NCBI GenBank assembly: GCA_030268105.1
Contig: BSDZ01000004.1
Coordinates: 615,001-679,000 of the forward strand
DNA: 64,000 nucleotides
Origin: Volvox africanus
Taxonomy: Eukaryota > Chlorophyta > Chlorophyceae > Chlamydomonadales > Volvocaceae
Direction: 5' to 3'
Positions 23,588 to 35,900 of the stretch are shown piece by piece; position 1 is the stretch's first letter; the number at the start of each line of letters is the position of its first letter. The notes beneath the pieces are model-generated. The model did not search any database. It was not told where the DNA came from and worked only from the letters and a program-made list of their open reading frames with translations. A program made the translations under genes and the position numbers.

Positions 23588-24310
23588 AGCTGCAACACCA
23601 CCATTCTGGAAGGAATTATCTAGCTGACAGCATCGCGGTACAGTCCCCGGTCGCTGCAAAGTGCGAAGATCGCTGAAGGACTGAAGCGCTTAGCTCTGCA
23701 ATGCTGCTCATATCCCAAAATTTCAAGCTGCCATGGAAGCCTTATACGCAGCATCCGGACAGCAACTTCACAACAGGAAGGCAGATAGGCAGCTTCTATC
23801 ACTCCTCACGAATTGCAGACCCACCATCTCTTGATTCATGGCCTGCCAGTAAGTGCAGGAAATGGATGCTAGCCTCCCTGTGGCAACGACCTGAGGCCAT
23901 GAAAGATCCAACCACGCAACGATAAAACCTATACCATTAATTTATGGGCAGTCCGAGTCAGACGGAAATTTACAACCTCATGATGGCCATTGCAGCAGTG
24001 GTGGACAGAAGACGGCCGCCATCTGCCAGAGGCAACTGTGATAATCGCCTTGCCGGGTGCATGTCAATGTTACCTGTATGACCCTTCCCCAGCCCAAGGG
24101 GGCCTTGGCCTCCTTCCAATAGTGAACCACTTGCGTGGCAGTTCAAAGATATGATGGGCATGTGCGGGTTGCCTCCCACAGGTTCACCCATGGCATTTAC
24201 GGGTATTAGCGCTTCGTGTCACTGCCGCCCCCTAGCACTACCCCTGCGTCTATCAGAGGCCCCCGCTTACCCCGCCTACCCCGGGGCGCACCCCGCTGAT
24301 CACTGCAGCT

Positions 24311-25946
24311 ATTACGTGCGGAGGGAACTTCGTGGACGGGTGTCTTTCTTTGTAATATAATTGCACTTATTACTATCATATTTTTATTATATTGTTACTC
24401 TTATAATTATTTACCCCTACAACTATTTAATATCATACACGTTGCGATATGTATTTCATCATGATGATTGTTTTGTTTTCAAGGATTGGACCAAAATGCA
24501 ATATTTGGTGGTGGGCTCGTGGGCGTTGGGGAGGGTACAGCGTACGTCATTGCCCCGTAATTAGATCCCCAAAGTACGGTGCAATACAAGTTCCTTTCCG
24601 CATACTTATGCACTATAGCAAAACGCACCCTACCACAATTCTGATAAAACGTCTCATTCATCTATGTAAAGCTTTCGTGCATCTAGCCACGTCCCTGGTG
24701 GACATGCTACTGCCAACGAACAATCAGTGATACAAAACCGATACGAAACTGGCAGCTGGTGTTTCCATCCCCCGTTCGGGGCAACTCGCTGCTGGTGGAC
24801 TCTACTCGATTGTATCTTGAGGAACATTTTTCTTACTTACAGAGTATACGAGGTTTCGATATAGGATCAGTTTTAGATGCTTAAGTTGTACGGGCTGCAT
24901 TCCTAGGGATTGCCCCCAGGCTGATGGTTGAATGCATGGTATTTTGTACTTGCCTCTTTCGTGGCTAGAAATGTCATTCAACAGATTCTGCACCTTCCAT
25001 TTGGACATCCGCTACCAAAATCCCTCGTCAGGGTTGCAGCTCTAAATCACTTACTACCCAACTTACAAACCATTTCCCAGCTTCGGGGATGTGTGCGTTT
25101 GTTGGTGGATACCCAGGACAGGGGTCGGCGGCAGCCCACGCCAGAACAGCATGGCGGCATATGATGCAAAGATGCTTCAGGCTCAACATAAAGACTTCCT
25201 TTAATCAGGACGCTTGGGATTTAGACCTGGCAACTTCCACGTAGGACGATTTGTTGGTTCTGCGACCTCCCGTCTTTCCTTGACCACCATTTAGTAGGAT
25301 TGCTGCTAAGTGCGGTTTCTGGGCAAGGCGTTCGGGGTTCAGATATCCAGAGGATAGGACAATATGCCCGGTAACCACCCTTTCCTTAGTCTTTGTATTA
25401 GTAGTCTGGGTCCTGTTCACCATGATTTTAACGTTACACCTCCTGTTTACACGCAACATGTGTGCTAGCTGAGGCCCTCAGGCTAGTGAGGTTAATATGC
25501 CTGGCTGCATAAGGCCCACAGTGTTGTGTGGAAGGCGTTCATTGGGTGCTGCACTCGAACCGCTCAAGCTCCACTGTAAGTCCTAAATATATCGCATATC
25601 TCTTATTGATATCCCACGCGCATGCACCACCATCGGGGCTCTTTGGCTCTGGATAACTAGACCCCGCCATCACCAAACTCAATGAGAGCAGCACAACTAC
25701 ATCTACCTGCTCTACACACACTTCGCACCTCCCAGGTCATGTCCCTTTCAACCCCTGCGAAATCATGTATGCAACATATTGGGTTCCCGCAGCAGCCGCA
25801 AACTTGTCCATCAGCCAGAACCAAGTATTCACGTACGATGTCGAGTAAGGTGCCGTGTCACGTCTATGCGCCAGCTCAGCATCATTTCCGCCGCAGAACA
25901 CCGGCCCCATGGTCTCCTCCACTAAGCGGTTCACCTGCTCCGGGAG
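24311..25946. other. Intergenic between LINE remnant and CEP104 3' end
   Basis: No gene supported. A strongly AT-rich stretch lies at 24350-24480. Remaining open frames are short and unrelated to known families; one minus-strand frame (25934-25737) follows the CEP104 stop but has no recognisable motif. The CEP104 3' UTR must lie in the right part. Confidence 0.5.
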
Positions 25947-28900
25947 TCACTCCGATTTGAGCACGTCCTTGATGGCTAACACATCTGGATGATCGGGACC
26001 CAGCTCAGCCTCCTGAATCACCAGCGCCCGCTCGAGCAAGGGACGACCTATGTCCTCGCGGCCCTACAATTCATGAAAATGTCGCACAAGAGTCCGTTAG
26101 AAGAGTGTCAGCTGCAGGATCATCCACAGTCTTTGATGAGGTGGTAATCTGAGCGACATGTGGCGAAAACTTCCTGGAAGATGGACTCGTCTGCGCGCAA
26201 GCAGGATACGTGGCCTTTCGCGACCCTAGCAATATGATAGTGCTCAATTGCTTGCACAAATGAAAGGACCAGTAACAGTGTGGATGGACGTCACGGCACA
26301 AGAACTTTCCCACAAATCGTCCATGCCGTGAATTACATCGCTATTGCTCCCTTTGAGTCTCGTTTGCCAAAATACCAATATCTAGTAAGTGTTCCTAGGC
26401 AGCCGCCGCTGCCCCGGCCTGATTTAGATTATGCCGCCCGGAGCCCCTACTGCTGTCCCACCAGACCTCCCAATGTCCCTGGCCACACCTGCTCCAGATG
26501 TAGGACCGCCAAGTCGGTGAGTGTGTGCGCTACTTCAGCGTGATTTTCCCCGTAGTGGCGCTCGTAGATGTCAAGTGCACGCTCGTAGAGCGGCAACGCA
26601 AGGTCACTCTGCTCATTGGAATTATAGAAGGTAGCAAGGTTGGAGCACGCTTCCGCGGTCTTAGGGTGATCGGGGCCGAACTCTGCTTCTGTTTTTTGCA
26701 GCTCCTGCTCGTACACAACCGCGTCTGTAGGGCAGTCAGGAAAGAGAACATTTACCCAGAATGGAAGTTCACAAACGAATTGCCACTTTCAAAACCAGCT
26801 TTCAAAGACAGCCACTATCCTTCTCGTTCCTATGTATGATGCATACTGCAACAGCAGCAGCAATGAGTACACGAGTTATATTAATGCCATGAGATTTAAA
26901 TGAGGGAGACAACAATTAAGGATCCAAGAATGGGAGGGACCATCATAATAGGAAATAGGCTCACCTGGCGGGCCACGTGGCGGCGGCGGCAGTGGTGGCG
27001 GTGGTGGTGGCGGTGGTGGTGGCGCCTTCGGCGTAGCTGCTGCTGAGTCCCTGCCACTTGGCCCGCTGGCGTCGCTCTTTCCGCTGGTCGGGCGCTTCCC
27101 CCCTCGTGGCGCGGCCGCCCGCGGTGGCGGCTGCCGAGGCACCGCGACGGGGGGCGGCGGGGGTGGCGGGGCTGTTGGTGCTTCACCGCCACCGAGGACG
27201 GCATCCACCTGCTCCTTAATCTTTGCGTTAATGTCCTTTGGCATACATTTCCTGCAATGACCGCGCGACGCACAGTGACACATGCCCTTTCAATGCACAT
27301 GCCCAAAACCCGAATCTGTGTGTACATGCCATGTCTTATGGGAAAGGCAGCCGCTGTCCCAGGCTGCATTTTGCCCTATTGGGCCGATGCCTCCACACTG
27401 CCACGGGTCGCGCCTACCGTATGGCCGGCCCAATGAGATCGTAGACCTCCTTTGTGACGCGCACAGCCTCGCTACGCACATCGGCGTTAGGAGAGTTATA
27501 CGTCTTGCCCACAAAATCCATCAGCTCGCCCAGCTCAAAGCCGCTCCCCGTCCGGGATATACCTACAAGCGGCACAAGGTCCTGCGGCGGAGGGAAGCCA
27601 ATATTCCATTCATTTAAAAGGACGCACGGTGACTTCTGAGCGCCCTAAGGACCACTGTTTGCACCAAGGACATCTCCGGCTTCCGAGTCCACCAGGACCA
27701 CTAAATGGACAAAGGACATCTTTCTGGCCCCAAGCCGGCTTTGGCACCACGTACCCTGAGAAGCTGCAAGATGCCGAGCACAGGTCGCCACGCGCTCTGA
27801 TTCTTTATCGGCTTGAGGAAGATGCTAGTGTGGGACGCTAACTGCGCTTCCTTGATGCTTGCAAGCAGCATAATACTTTCCTTGCTGGCATCTCTGCGTA
27901 GCGTGCACGTGCAGGGGTCGGTTAGTAAAGTGGAAAGAATGGGCAGCGTCGGTTCGGGCCTTCGGTGTCCAGCATAAGCTCTCGGGCGTCCTCAATACTG
28001 AAGAGGACAACTGCCATCCTTCAGTATAGGTTTAGCGGGCTGCTCTTGACAATCAAACCGCGCCCGCGTCCGTTTCAATGGATTCGCTTACCTGAGCCGC
28101 GCATTGTTGTCCCCCAGCTTCTCCACCAGCTGTGGCAGTACCGTCTCCGTCATGGCTTCCACATCGCGACCACCACTGGCTGCCGCCAGCCCACTGTCCA
28201 CCAGCGCGGGCAGAACCGCAAGACTTGCAAGATACACGTTAGCTACCTTGTCCTTCATTCCCTTGACAGCCACGCGCACCAGTAGCCGGAAGGCCTCGCG
28301 CTTGCCTTCAAATCCGCCGCCAGTGACCTGCGCCACCGCAGCAACAATCGCAGTAAGACAGGCATGCGTTGGAATATCGGTTCTGGTCGCAGCTTCAATG
28401 GCTGTTATAACTCATCCACACTGGTCTCAAACCATCCAATCAATATTAACGAATCTGTAGACTCGTAAGTCTTCATGCGACAAGCATGATATAAGACCGA
28501 CAAGCGTGCACGTGATCTCAGGCAACAGCGGCCGTCCTTTAGACAGAGAACACGAGAACCATGTCCAAGAAGAGCATCCTTGCAGGTGACTGACGATGGG
28601 CGCACCTCCTTAGCCAGCCAAGTAACGGCTGCATCACGCAGCTGCCAATTTTTGGAGAAAAAGGCTCTCGCCACGTATTCGCCTGCCAGGTCCTCTAGCC
28701 CCTCCGCCTCCTTGGCCACAGCGCCTAAACAACGACACAGCGCAACTTTTCAGGGACAAGCTATACGGAACCAATAATGGCTAAAGAGGGGACGCGGCAC
28801 TACACCGAAGCCGAGCGTGGGAGCGATCCCTGCCTTGAATCTTGGGTGCCGCGATCTCCCCAGTGTCGTATCCGCACCACGATGCATGGCCACGCCTGAC

Positions 28901-31900
28901 CGCACCCCTGCTATTTTCCACCCAGCGCCATGTTCCCTACCACCCGTGTCCTGATGATTTCATCATCAGTCACGTCTATCCTCCTATCCCATAGCCGTGA
29001 AACCTCGCGTTAGACTTCGTAAGCCTCCAGCACATCGGCGACTCATTACAGGCGCACAGGAACCCGAGTCCTCTGAACGGTTTAAACCTCGTGTGCGGCA
29101 CTGCGTGGCTTATAACGCCTACAGCCCCTTCACCGCGCGGCATTTATTCCCCACACCGTGCGTCGGCAGTAACATTTCACGTATGGCGGTATTCCGTGTG
29201 GCCCACAAGGTATGCTGATCTCCGCCCTGCCTGGCGTCCTCCATCCCTGCCTGCGTGCATATGTCTCTGCCTTGTCTGCCAGAGCCGTGCATACTACAGC
29301 TCTTCCTTGACCTGTATGCTCTCCTCGAGCCCTGCCCCGGCTGGCCGCGTCCACTTTACGCCTTAGCATTCTAGCCGGACCCGCATTTGCTTTGTATAAA
29401 ATGACCTTTAATTGCACCAACCCCTCGATTTCCCAAGACTATATTTCCTAGTTCATCGTCCTCTCCCCAGTACTTTTCATTCTCCTGTCACACGCCCTCC
29501 AGAAAACCCGAGGCAAAAACCCATGATGTCATTTTTTTTCTCTCCGTATGTCAAAACCCATGGGTCCCACCCTATGAGAGTCCCAGACGCTGCGGGAAAT
29601 TTACCCCAATCGCACGACAGCGATTGTAGCCCACCTGGCACTGGCTCGGGCACTGGGAGGTCATTTGGCCAACCTTGTGGAGCGGGCAAGCTGGTATCCG
29701 ACGGAGGCGGTGCCATTTGGCGCTGCACCGCCGCAGCAACCATTTGGTCCTCTGTCGGAGTGTAGCGACCACGGCCCATGGCGGGTCGTTCGTCGTACTG
29801 CTGGTGGCGATTATTCGAAACTGAGGCGGCGCTCTGATTGGTCGCCGGACCGGGCACGTAATCGTCATCCACCTCGACAACTGGAGCTCACAGCAAGAGA
29901 CAGGGGAGCCCGTATGCAGTGAGCCCGGCGAGCTGTCAACTTGGAAGTCCGATAACAGCGTAGGTTAGCGTGGACTACGCCATCCGTTAATTTGTATGTT
30001 ACCATTTGCTGCATAGAAACAATGCAGCAAATCGCGAGAGCAATATACAGCATGCAGGCCGGGCCTTGGACAGCGTAACTCGCAGCCCTGGTGCAATCAC
30101 ATAATCGCATGGCATGTTCCTCTCGCCGGCTCACACCCCTCCGCAACTCACTTGTCGGTCCTCGTGGCCCGGGCGAGCTCGGCAGGTCGTGCGCCGAAGT
30201 GGGACGCCGCGCCGGCCCCGAGGTAGGCCTACCCACTGGCTGCTCGTCAAAGGGAAGTTGAAGAGGGGCGGCGCCACCTCTTGGACTGACACCGACACCG
30301 ATAGCTGAAGCCTTGTGGCCAAGAACCCGGTTGAAAATTTCATCCGGATTTTTGCTCGCCCCAACAACGGGGCCAGTCGCCATGGCCGCACCTTCACCTG
30401 CTGCCCGCAGCTTATCAATATCAGCTTTGATGGCCTTAGCTGAGTCGTAGTCCTCCTTCTCAACTGCCGCACGCTTGCGAGCTTCCAATTGCGCTATCTT
30501 CTGCCCAACCACCTTCAACCGGTCGATGCTGTTCTGCGCGACTCGGGTGCAAACTAAGTTGGACAGAGCTGAGTGCACGAACGCTGCTGCTGCATCATTA
30601 GCAATCTGTATGATAATGATGGACACATCGCGGCGAGTGTGGACTGCTTCCTCGCGCAACGTTATGTAAATCGCCCTTTTTGCGGACCGTTGGCTCATTC
30701 ATACCGGTTCGATGGCAGGCCCTCTTCAATATCATTGCATGCATGGCACCTATGGCACCTATGGCACCCAACGCCGACCCCCAGCTAACTCCGTGGAACT
30801 GAAAAACGCCAAAAATTAGCCAAGTTTTACCCCGGACTCCCTTACCGCCCAAACATGGACAGCCCGTGAACCTTGCTAGCTGACAACAATTAAAAACATG
30901 CCAACAATTAAGAACTTCACTTTGCAACTGCCCTCATAAATATACCATGCAGCCTACATATTTTATTATTCACACCCAAGTGTTTATGTCGGAGCCGAAG
31001 GGCTTAACCCGCGCAAGTGGCAAGTCGTTCTAGGCATGCACACCACCGGATAAATCAACGCAGCATAGTTCCCCAGAACCAGCCCCAAAACCTACCTTCA
31101 GAGCTTTCGCCGTGTCATAATCCTCTCGCGCTACCGCCTCATCTTTTTGTTTTGCAAGTTCGCGAATCTTATTTGCCGTTACCGTATCAACGTGTAAGTC
31201 CAGGTTTACATCGGCCATGTCTGCCGCTGCAGCATTGTAGTATGGTTGCGCGGTGGGTACCGGCGGGTGCAGCTGCAGGAATCCTGGTGGCGCATCCGAA
31301 GGCGGTGTCGATCTTTCACCAATGAGGTTAAGCGCTATGATCCCCACCTGTTGTTAGGGAAACACGTGCATACGGAGAGTCGGATTCAGTGTTGGGGGGT
31401 TTCGCTGAAATGTTGTTCTGACTAAAAGCGCAACTTAGGAAGCAAATGCTTTGACACACCAGGAACGTAATCAAAGCGATTTAAAGGTTGCAGAAGCGTG
31501 CCGTACAGAAACCCACAGACAAGCATTTGCTTCAGGGTATTCTCCAACCATCTTTGAAGGCTGTCGATGCCAGCCCTTGCCAGTGCCGTGACCTACTCAG
31601 CCTCCTCAGGAATTCGCACCTGGTTGTAAATGTTCAGCTTGTTGACATGGCAGCGGTGGATAAGCAAGCGAATGAGAAACGCCTGGACGTTGACGTGCAC
31701 GCTCTTCAGCTCCCTTGCTTGATGGTTACTGCGTTCGTTACTATCAAATGAAAGGTAGCCAAGCCTTTTGAAGGTGCAATTACTGGGATCCATGTCCAGC
31801 ACGTTGGTTGGGGCGCCAACAAATACTTCCACGCGAGTGGCAATCTACCGAAAACACAGGGGATGGGGATGATGTAATATTGTGTTGTTGTGTGAACGGG

Positions 31901-32340
31901 TTTTTCCAGCATGCAGCAGCATACCCTTACCAGGCACCAAGTCCCCAGGGTTTGCACCCGCCCACCTTGTATTCATGTGAAAGAATCTGGATTTGCTGCA
32001 CCTTGCAGGTGTGTTCAAGCCTAAGGACGATCTCTTGTGGATACTTGCAAAACCTGCGCTGGGTGGCACGGTAGTTGTAATATATACGTTGCCAGGCGCG
32101 TCCCGTTCCCGCGGCCCTTCTATGATCCGTACCTGGGCGACTGCCATCCCCGAGTCTGAGGACTGTGAAATAGAAGCTCACGGACTGGGTAATCCGTGTC
32201 CTGCGGTGCGCCCAGCGAGGCCAGCTTGCTAATGCATCGGGAAGATGACTATAGGAGTTGACACAGCCCCATCAGCTTACCTCGCCCGAGCATGCGTGCA
32301 CAGTGAACCGCAGCTTTTGCGGTCCGCCGGACGCCTTCAT
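25947..32340 (-). CDS. CEP104: CEP104/FAP256 ciliary-tip protein homologue with C-terminal TPRs (896 aa)
   Basis: CEP104/FAP256 binds microtubule plus ends at basal bodies and ciliary tips. Exons (minus): 32340-32281, 32200-32133, 32053-31966, 31844-31620, 31347-31096, 30605-30152, 29880-29635, 28724-28606, 28327-28092, 27893-27755, 27581-27418, 27251-26965, 26724-26489, 26063-25947; all in phase, 897 codons. Residues 1-150 form the N-terminal jelly-roll: FCKYPQEIVLRLE, QIQILSHEYK, ARELKSVHVNV, HVNKLNIYNQVGIIALNLIG. Residues 148-300 hold short coiled coils (KQKDEAVAREDYDTAKALK and ARKRAAVEKEDYDSAKAIK). Residues 465-684 form the TOG domain (FFSKNWQLRDAAVTWL, KDKVANVYLASLAVLP, LGDNNARLRDA, GKTYNSPNADVRSEAV). 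Residues 684-779 are Pro-rich. Residues 780-896 are kinesin-light-chain-type TPRs (FGPDHPKTAEACSNLA, ALPLYERALDIYE). The zinc-finger array found in animal CEP104 is absent. The exon 9 start (28327 versus 28399) is uncertain. Confidence 0.9.
26489..26724 (-). other. KLC-type TPR exon joined in phase to CEP104
   Basis: This exon encodes about 78 residues with two TPR-like helical pairs of the TPR_10/TPR_12 type (GPDHP and YGENHAEVA loops). The acceptor CTACAG and the phase 1 junction match the Pro-rich exon ending at 26965. The next exon (26063-25947) adds PLLERALVIQEAELGPDHPD and the stop. No ATG with context for an independent gene is apparent upstream of it, so I place it in CEP104, but a separate TPR gene with a missed first exon remains possible. 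Confidence 0.6.
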
Positions 32341-32944
32341 TTTCTTTGCCGTAACATAAAGTTCCCCACGTAGCAGCTAGAGTGAGTTGACCGAAGCGCC
32401 GAGAAACTTGGAATGATTTTATAACCGACGTTGACTAGAACAGGCTCTCTCGAGATAAATTGTGCAATAGTTTGGGCCCTGGAAACGGTAGGCGAATGGA
32501 AGGAGGTCCGTACGGCATCATTTTGGAAGGTTCGCTCACACGCTCATTGACAAGCAATCATGTGCCCAATTATTTGCTAGTAAACATTCCTAGCTTCTGT
32601 AATTAAAACACAAATGCGTGTGATTCAATTAGGGGCTCGGGCCGTCTTACAGCTCCATTAACGAGTAATTTTAGAGCATTCATTCTAAAAAGGATCAAAT
32701 TTTGCAACCAATGAGCAGTAGCCTGCGATCGCATGGTTACAGGACGTCTTGCTGCTGGGACGTCTTTAGGTGCGAAACAAAGTGTTACTTTGCGGCTGCA
32801 TAGGATTGCTAGGTAACATCGTGACGGCTGCGGTGCGCAGGCACATCAGCGAGAGCTTTGACTGGTTGGCTCGAGACGAGCAGGTATAACGTTCTGCGTA
32901 ACTGGCCGCAACACACAGCAGAGTACGTAATAGCAACGTTATTT
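32341..32944. promoter_or_regulatory. Shared divergent promoter interval (CEP104 / Mei2-RRM gene)
   Basis: About 600 bases separate the start codons of the minus-strand CEP104 gene (32340) and the tentative start of the plus-strand RRM gene (32945). Any 5' UTRs and promoters of both must lie here unless upstream non-coding exons exist. The middle is AT-richer than the flanking exons. No TATA box or X-box was identified with confidence. Confidence 0.5.
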
Positions 32945-35900
32945 ATGCACGCAGAGAATTATCTCGGGAACTCCAAATCACCTGCAATGATGCTTGCGCA
33001 TTCAACGCCGCTCCACCATCTGCTTTGGAGAGCAGACGAGTAAGTGACAGCACGTGATGGCTTCCGATCGTTTGTAGGATGTGCACAGACACCTCCGCAT
33101 GCTGCCGGTGCTGGATGCTACTGCTGTCATAGGTTTTACATAGTCGTGCGTGGACCTTCAACACCTCCCGATACTCCGCGGAACATCCTTGGGGCGGAGC
33201 AAGCAAGCCTTCAGGGGGACCCTTGCATTCCCCTGCTCAGCAACAGCGCGGTGGCCAGAGATATCTCCATGTCAGCAGTACATGCCGCACTGAACTGCTC
33301 TCTGAGGCCGTGCAGCATGCCGGTGGAAATAGCGGCAAGTTAGACAGGATCTCAGAACTCAGCGAGCTCAGTGCTTTGGCCAAGGAATGGCGCAACCATT
33401 TCCAACTCACAATACAGCGCCGTAGGAGGCAGGGCGTTCGCGCCGGTTGCACTGACAACACGAGAGCCCTAGCAATGGTGACCACGCCACAGGAAGAAGG
33501 CAAACACATTCCCTTATCCCTCATCGAACGGACCTGTATTCTGCTAGACCAGCACCTGGGTAACACAGTCTTCGTACCTGCGGAGCGGCCGCGGGTCCGC
33601 CCCACCTCACACACATTGACAACCGGGGGATTTCCAGGTGATGCCGAAGCCTCAATTCGCCACGCAGCGATAGAGGACCTCGCAGACATTATTGCCTCAA
33701 CGGCCGGCTGCATGCTCGGCGATAGCAGGCCTCTACCGCCCCCATCGGACCTGGTGCGCAGCCTGGTGGCGTCAGCCACTGCCGTGGCGCATAATGCGAC
33801 CTGGTCACAGGCAGCTAAGATGCTGCAGGGGTTTGTACACATGGGTGCAGTCGGGAAGAAGTATCTAGATCGAATGCTGTCGCGTATACAGCGGATTCAC
33901 ATGGCACCAGAGCACATAAGGGTGCCCCGCAAGGGTGCCTGTCGTGGTGGGTCTGCGCGTCAACGAGAGGCTGTGGGGGTACAGCTGCCATTACCGACGC
34001 TGTCGGCAGGGCCCGCAGAAGCGCCATCAGCCACCGCACGCTCGCTGGAGAACGAGACGCCCAGCGTGGTAGACTCCATCGGCCTGCTACGCTCGCTCTC
34101 AGCTCTGCACGCTGTACAGGCAGTCACGGTTAGTGCAAATATCGGTGGCGCCATGCAGCGTCTTATACTTCACCTATCATCTCTGCTGCCCCGGCTGCCG
34201 GGCCCGTTGCCGCTGCTTGGGCTGCTGCGTGATGTGACATCGTGCCGCTGGCGCCATGACCGTGAGCCAGAATTTCTGCGCCGTATCGCAGACTACCTCT
34301 GCACTCGCACACCTCCTGATTTACCCTTGCTGCCAGATTTTTCGGACACGGCCCTGAGGCGGTCGCTGAAGACCCCGGCAGCAAATCTTGACTCTAATTC
34401 TGTGAATGCAGCCATGGAACGGATAACGTGTGACGATGATGACGTTGCGCTGGCGCGGCCGCAGCACTTGCATGCCCTGACGCTGTCCCAGCTGGTAGAG
34501 GTCCTGGACATCTACGCGCGCGCCGGTGTGCACCATAGCGACCTTATGGAGCGGGGGATGGACGCGGTAGACCGTTGCCTGCCGATGCTGTTGCCGTCTC
34601 AGGCAGCGCGCGTGGCAGAGGCTTGCGCACGGTTCTCTCACCACCGGCCCGCTCTGATGCGCCGACTGGCGCTTCACGTAGCGGCACACCTGAGCTTGCC
34701 CCCTCCACCGCTGTCTGGCGCTGGGGATTCTCCAGTGGTACCTGAGGACGTTATGGCGACGGTGGCGGCACTGACGAGGTGCCGGGTGCGGGATGAGCGA
34801 TTCCTGGACGCCGCAGCAGCTTACGCGTTGGAGCATGCGGGGCTTTTGCTCGCGGAGGCACAGGCAGCAAAACGACGTAATTTACAGACGCAGCTGGGGG
34901 TACAGCTGCAAGAGCCTGTGCGAGCTCCTGTGGTCTTGCAAGATGGGTCCTCGTTGATGTCGGCAACTATCACCTTTGCGGAGGTTACGGGCTCGCGAGG
35001 GAGGGACGTTCTTGGTTTTGGGATGGCAACAGCTGTGTCCGAGCTGGACGCGAGTGTATCCTCTCAGAGTACAGGGGCTTCGAAGCGCCCGGAGCAGGAA
35101 GCGGTAGCTTCGGATACCATGCGACAGAAACGAGCCGTGTCGGGTTGCGGAATTGAGAAACCAACCAGGATGGCAGGGGTCGCTGAGTCGGCCTCGGCGT
35201 CTGTGTTATTGCCCGATGCAGCTGCTCGGACCGGAGACGGGTGCTCCTCGGAGCCTCATGATTTTAGGGAGGTAGGGGGGCCGCAGCTGAAGTCAGCAAT
35301 GCTAGAGCCGGCATGTGCGATGGATCTGGCCGGTGGGGCTGACGACGTGACGTTGCTGGAGGCACTCTTCATGCCGCCGACTTCTGACCCTCCGATGCCG
35401 TTGCCCCAGCTTGCGGGACTCAAACCTCAGCAGTCTTTTGTGAGCAGTAGCATGGGGATCGATTCTACGATGAAGGAGCAAGAGCAGCCAAGCATGCCGC
35501 AAAGGCAGCTAAGGGCACAGGACGCCGTTGATACTCCAGCAGTTGGGGTCTGGCCTACTGGGTTGAACACCAGCCCTTCTGACACTTCCGTGGGGCTTGT
35601 CCCAGCGGATTGGGAGCCTATTATGACAGCAGGAGTGGCGGCTAAGGAGAAATCCAGGGATTTGGCGATGAGCATTACGTCCAAACCGTTCAGGGCAGCA
35701 CCGCCGCACCCAGCAGCTATAGCGGCTGATGTGCGGCCTGAGAGGATGTCCAATGCCATGGATAGCTCGCCGCGCCGTGTGAGCTTCACTCGCGTGGCGC
35801 CGGACCGTACTGGTCTTGTTATACGGCGACTGTCGCCGGCGCTACAGCCGCGCGCACTGCTGGACGAGCTCCTAGCTGTGCCAGACGCCTCGATCGACTT

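Larger units (their letters stand above)
22450..24310 (+). mobile_element. Decayed non-LTR (LINE-type) retrotransposon, reverse transcriptase remnants
   Basis: Plus-strand reverse-transcriptase blocks occur in the correct order but in shifting frames. NYRPITLLGTD (about 22902-22938) is followed after a frameshift by ALAWVLTQRLLPVF, TAFLTGRHITDIMRVLQLL and a fingers/palm word LIVFLSFC (to 23123). GVRQGCQL lies at about 23426-23449 and a post-RT word GGLGLLPIVNHLRG at about 24095-24136. These match LINE RT motifs, including the GVRQGCPLSP block. The catalytic YADD box was not found, and frameshifts plus a stop at 23126 show it is dead. Borders are approximate; no target-site duplication or 3' tail was identified. 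A perfect inverted repeat and a 17-bp tandem repeat lie within it. Confidence 0.75.

Noticed and set aside
27940..27997. Candidate CEP104 exon reading IEDARELML
   Set aside because: No donor follows it, and skipping it joins 28092 to 27893 in phase with family-like sequence (NARLRDASKE).
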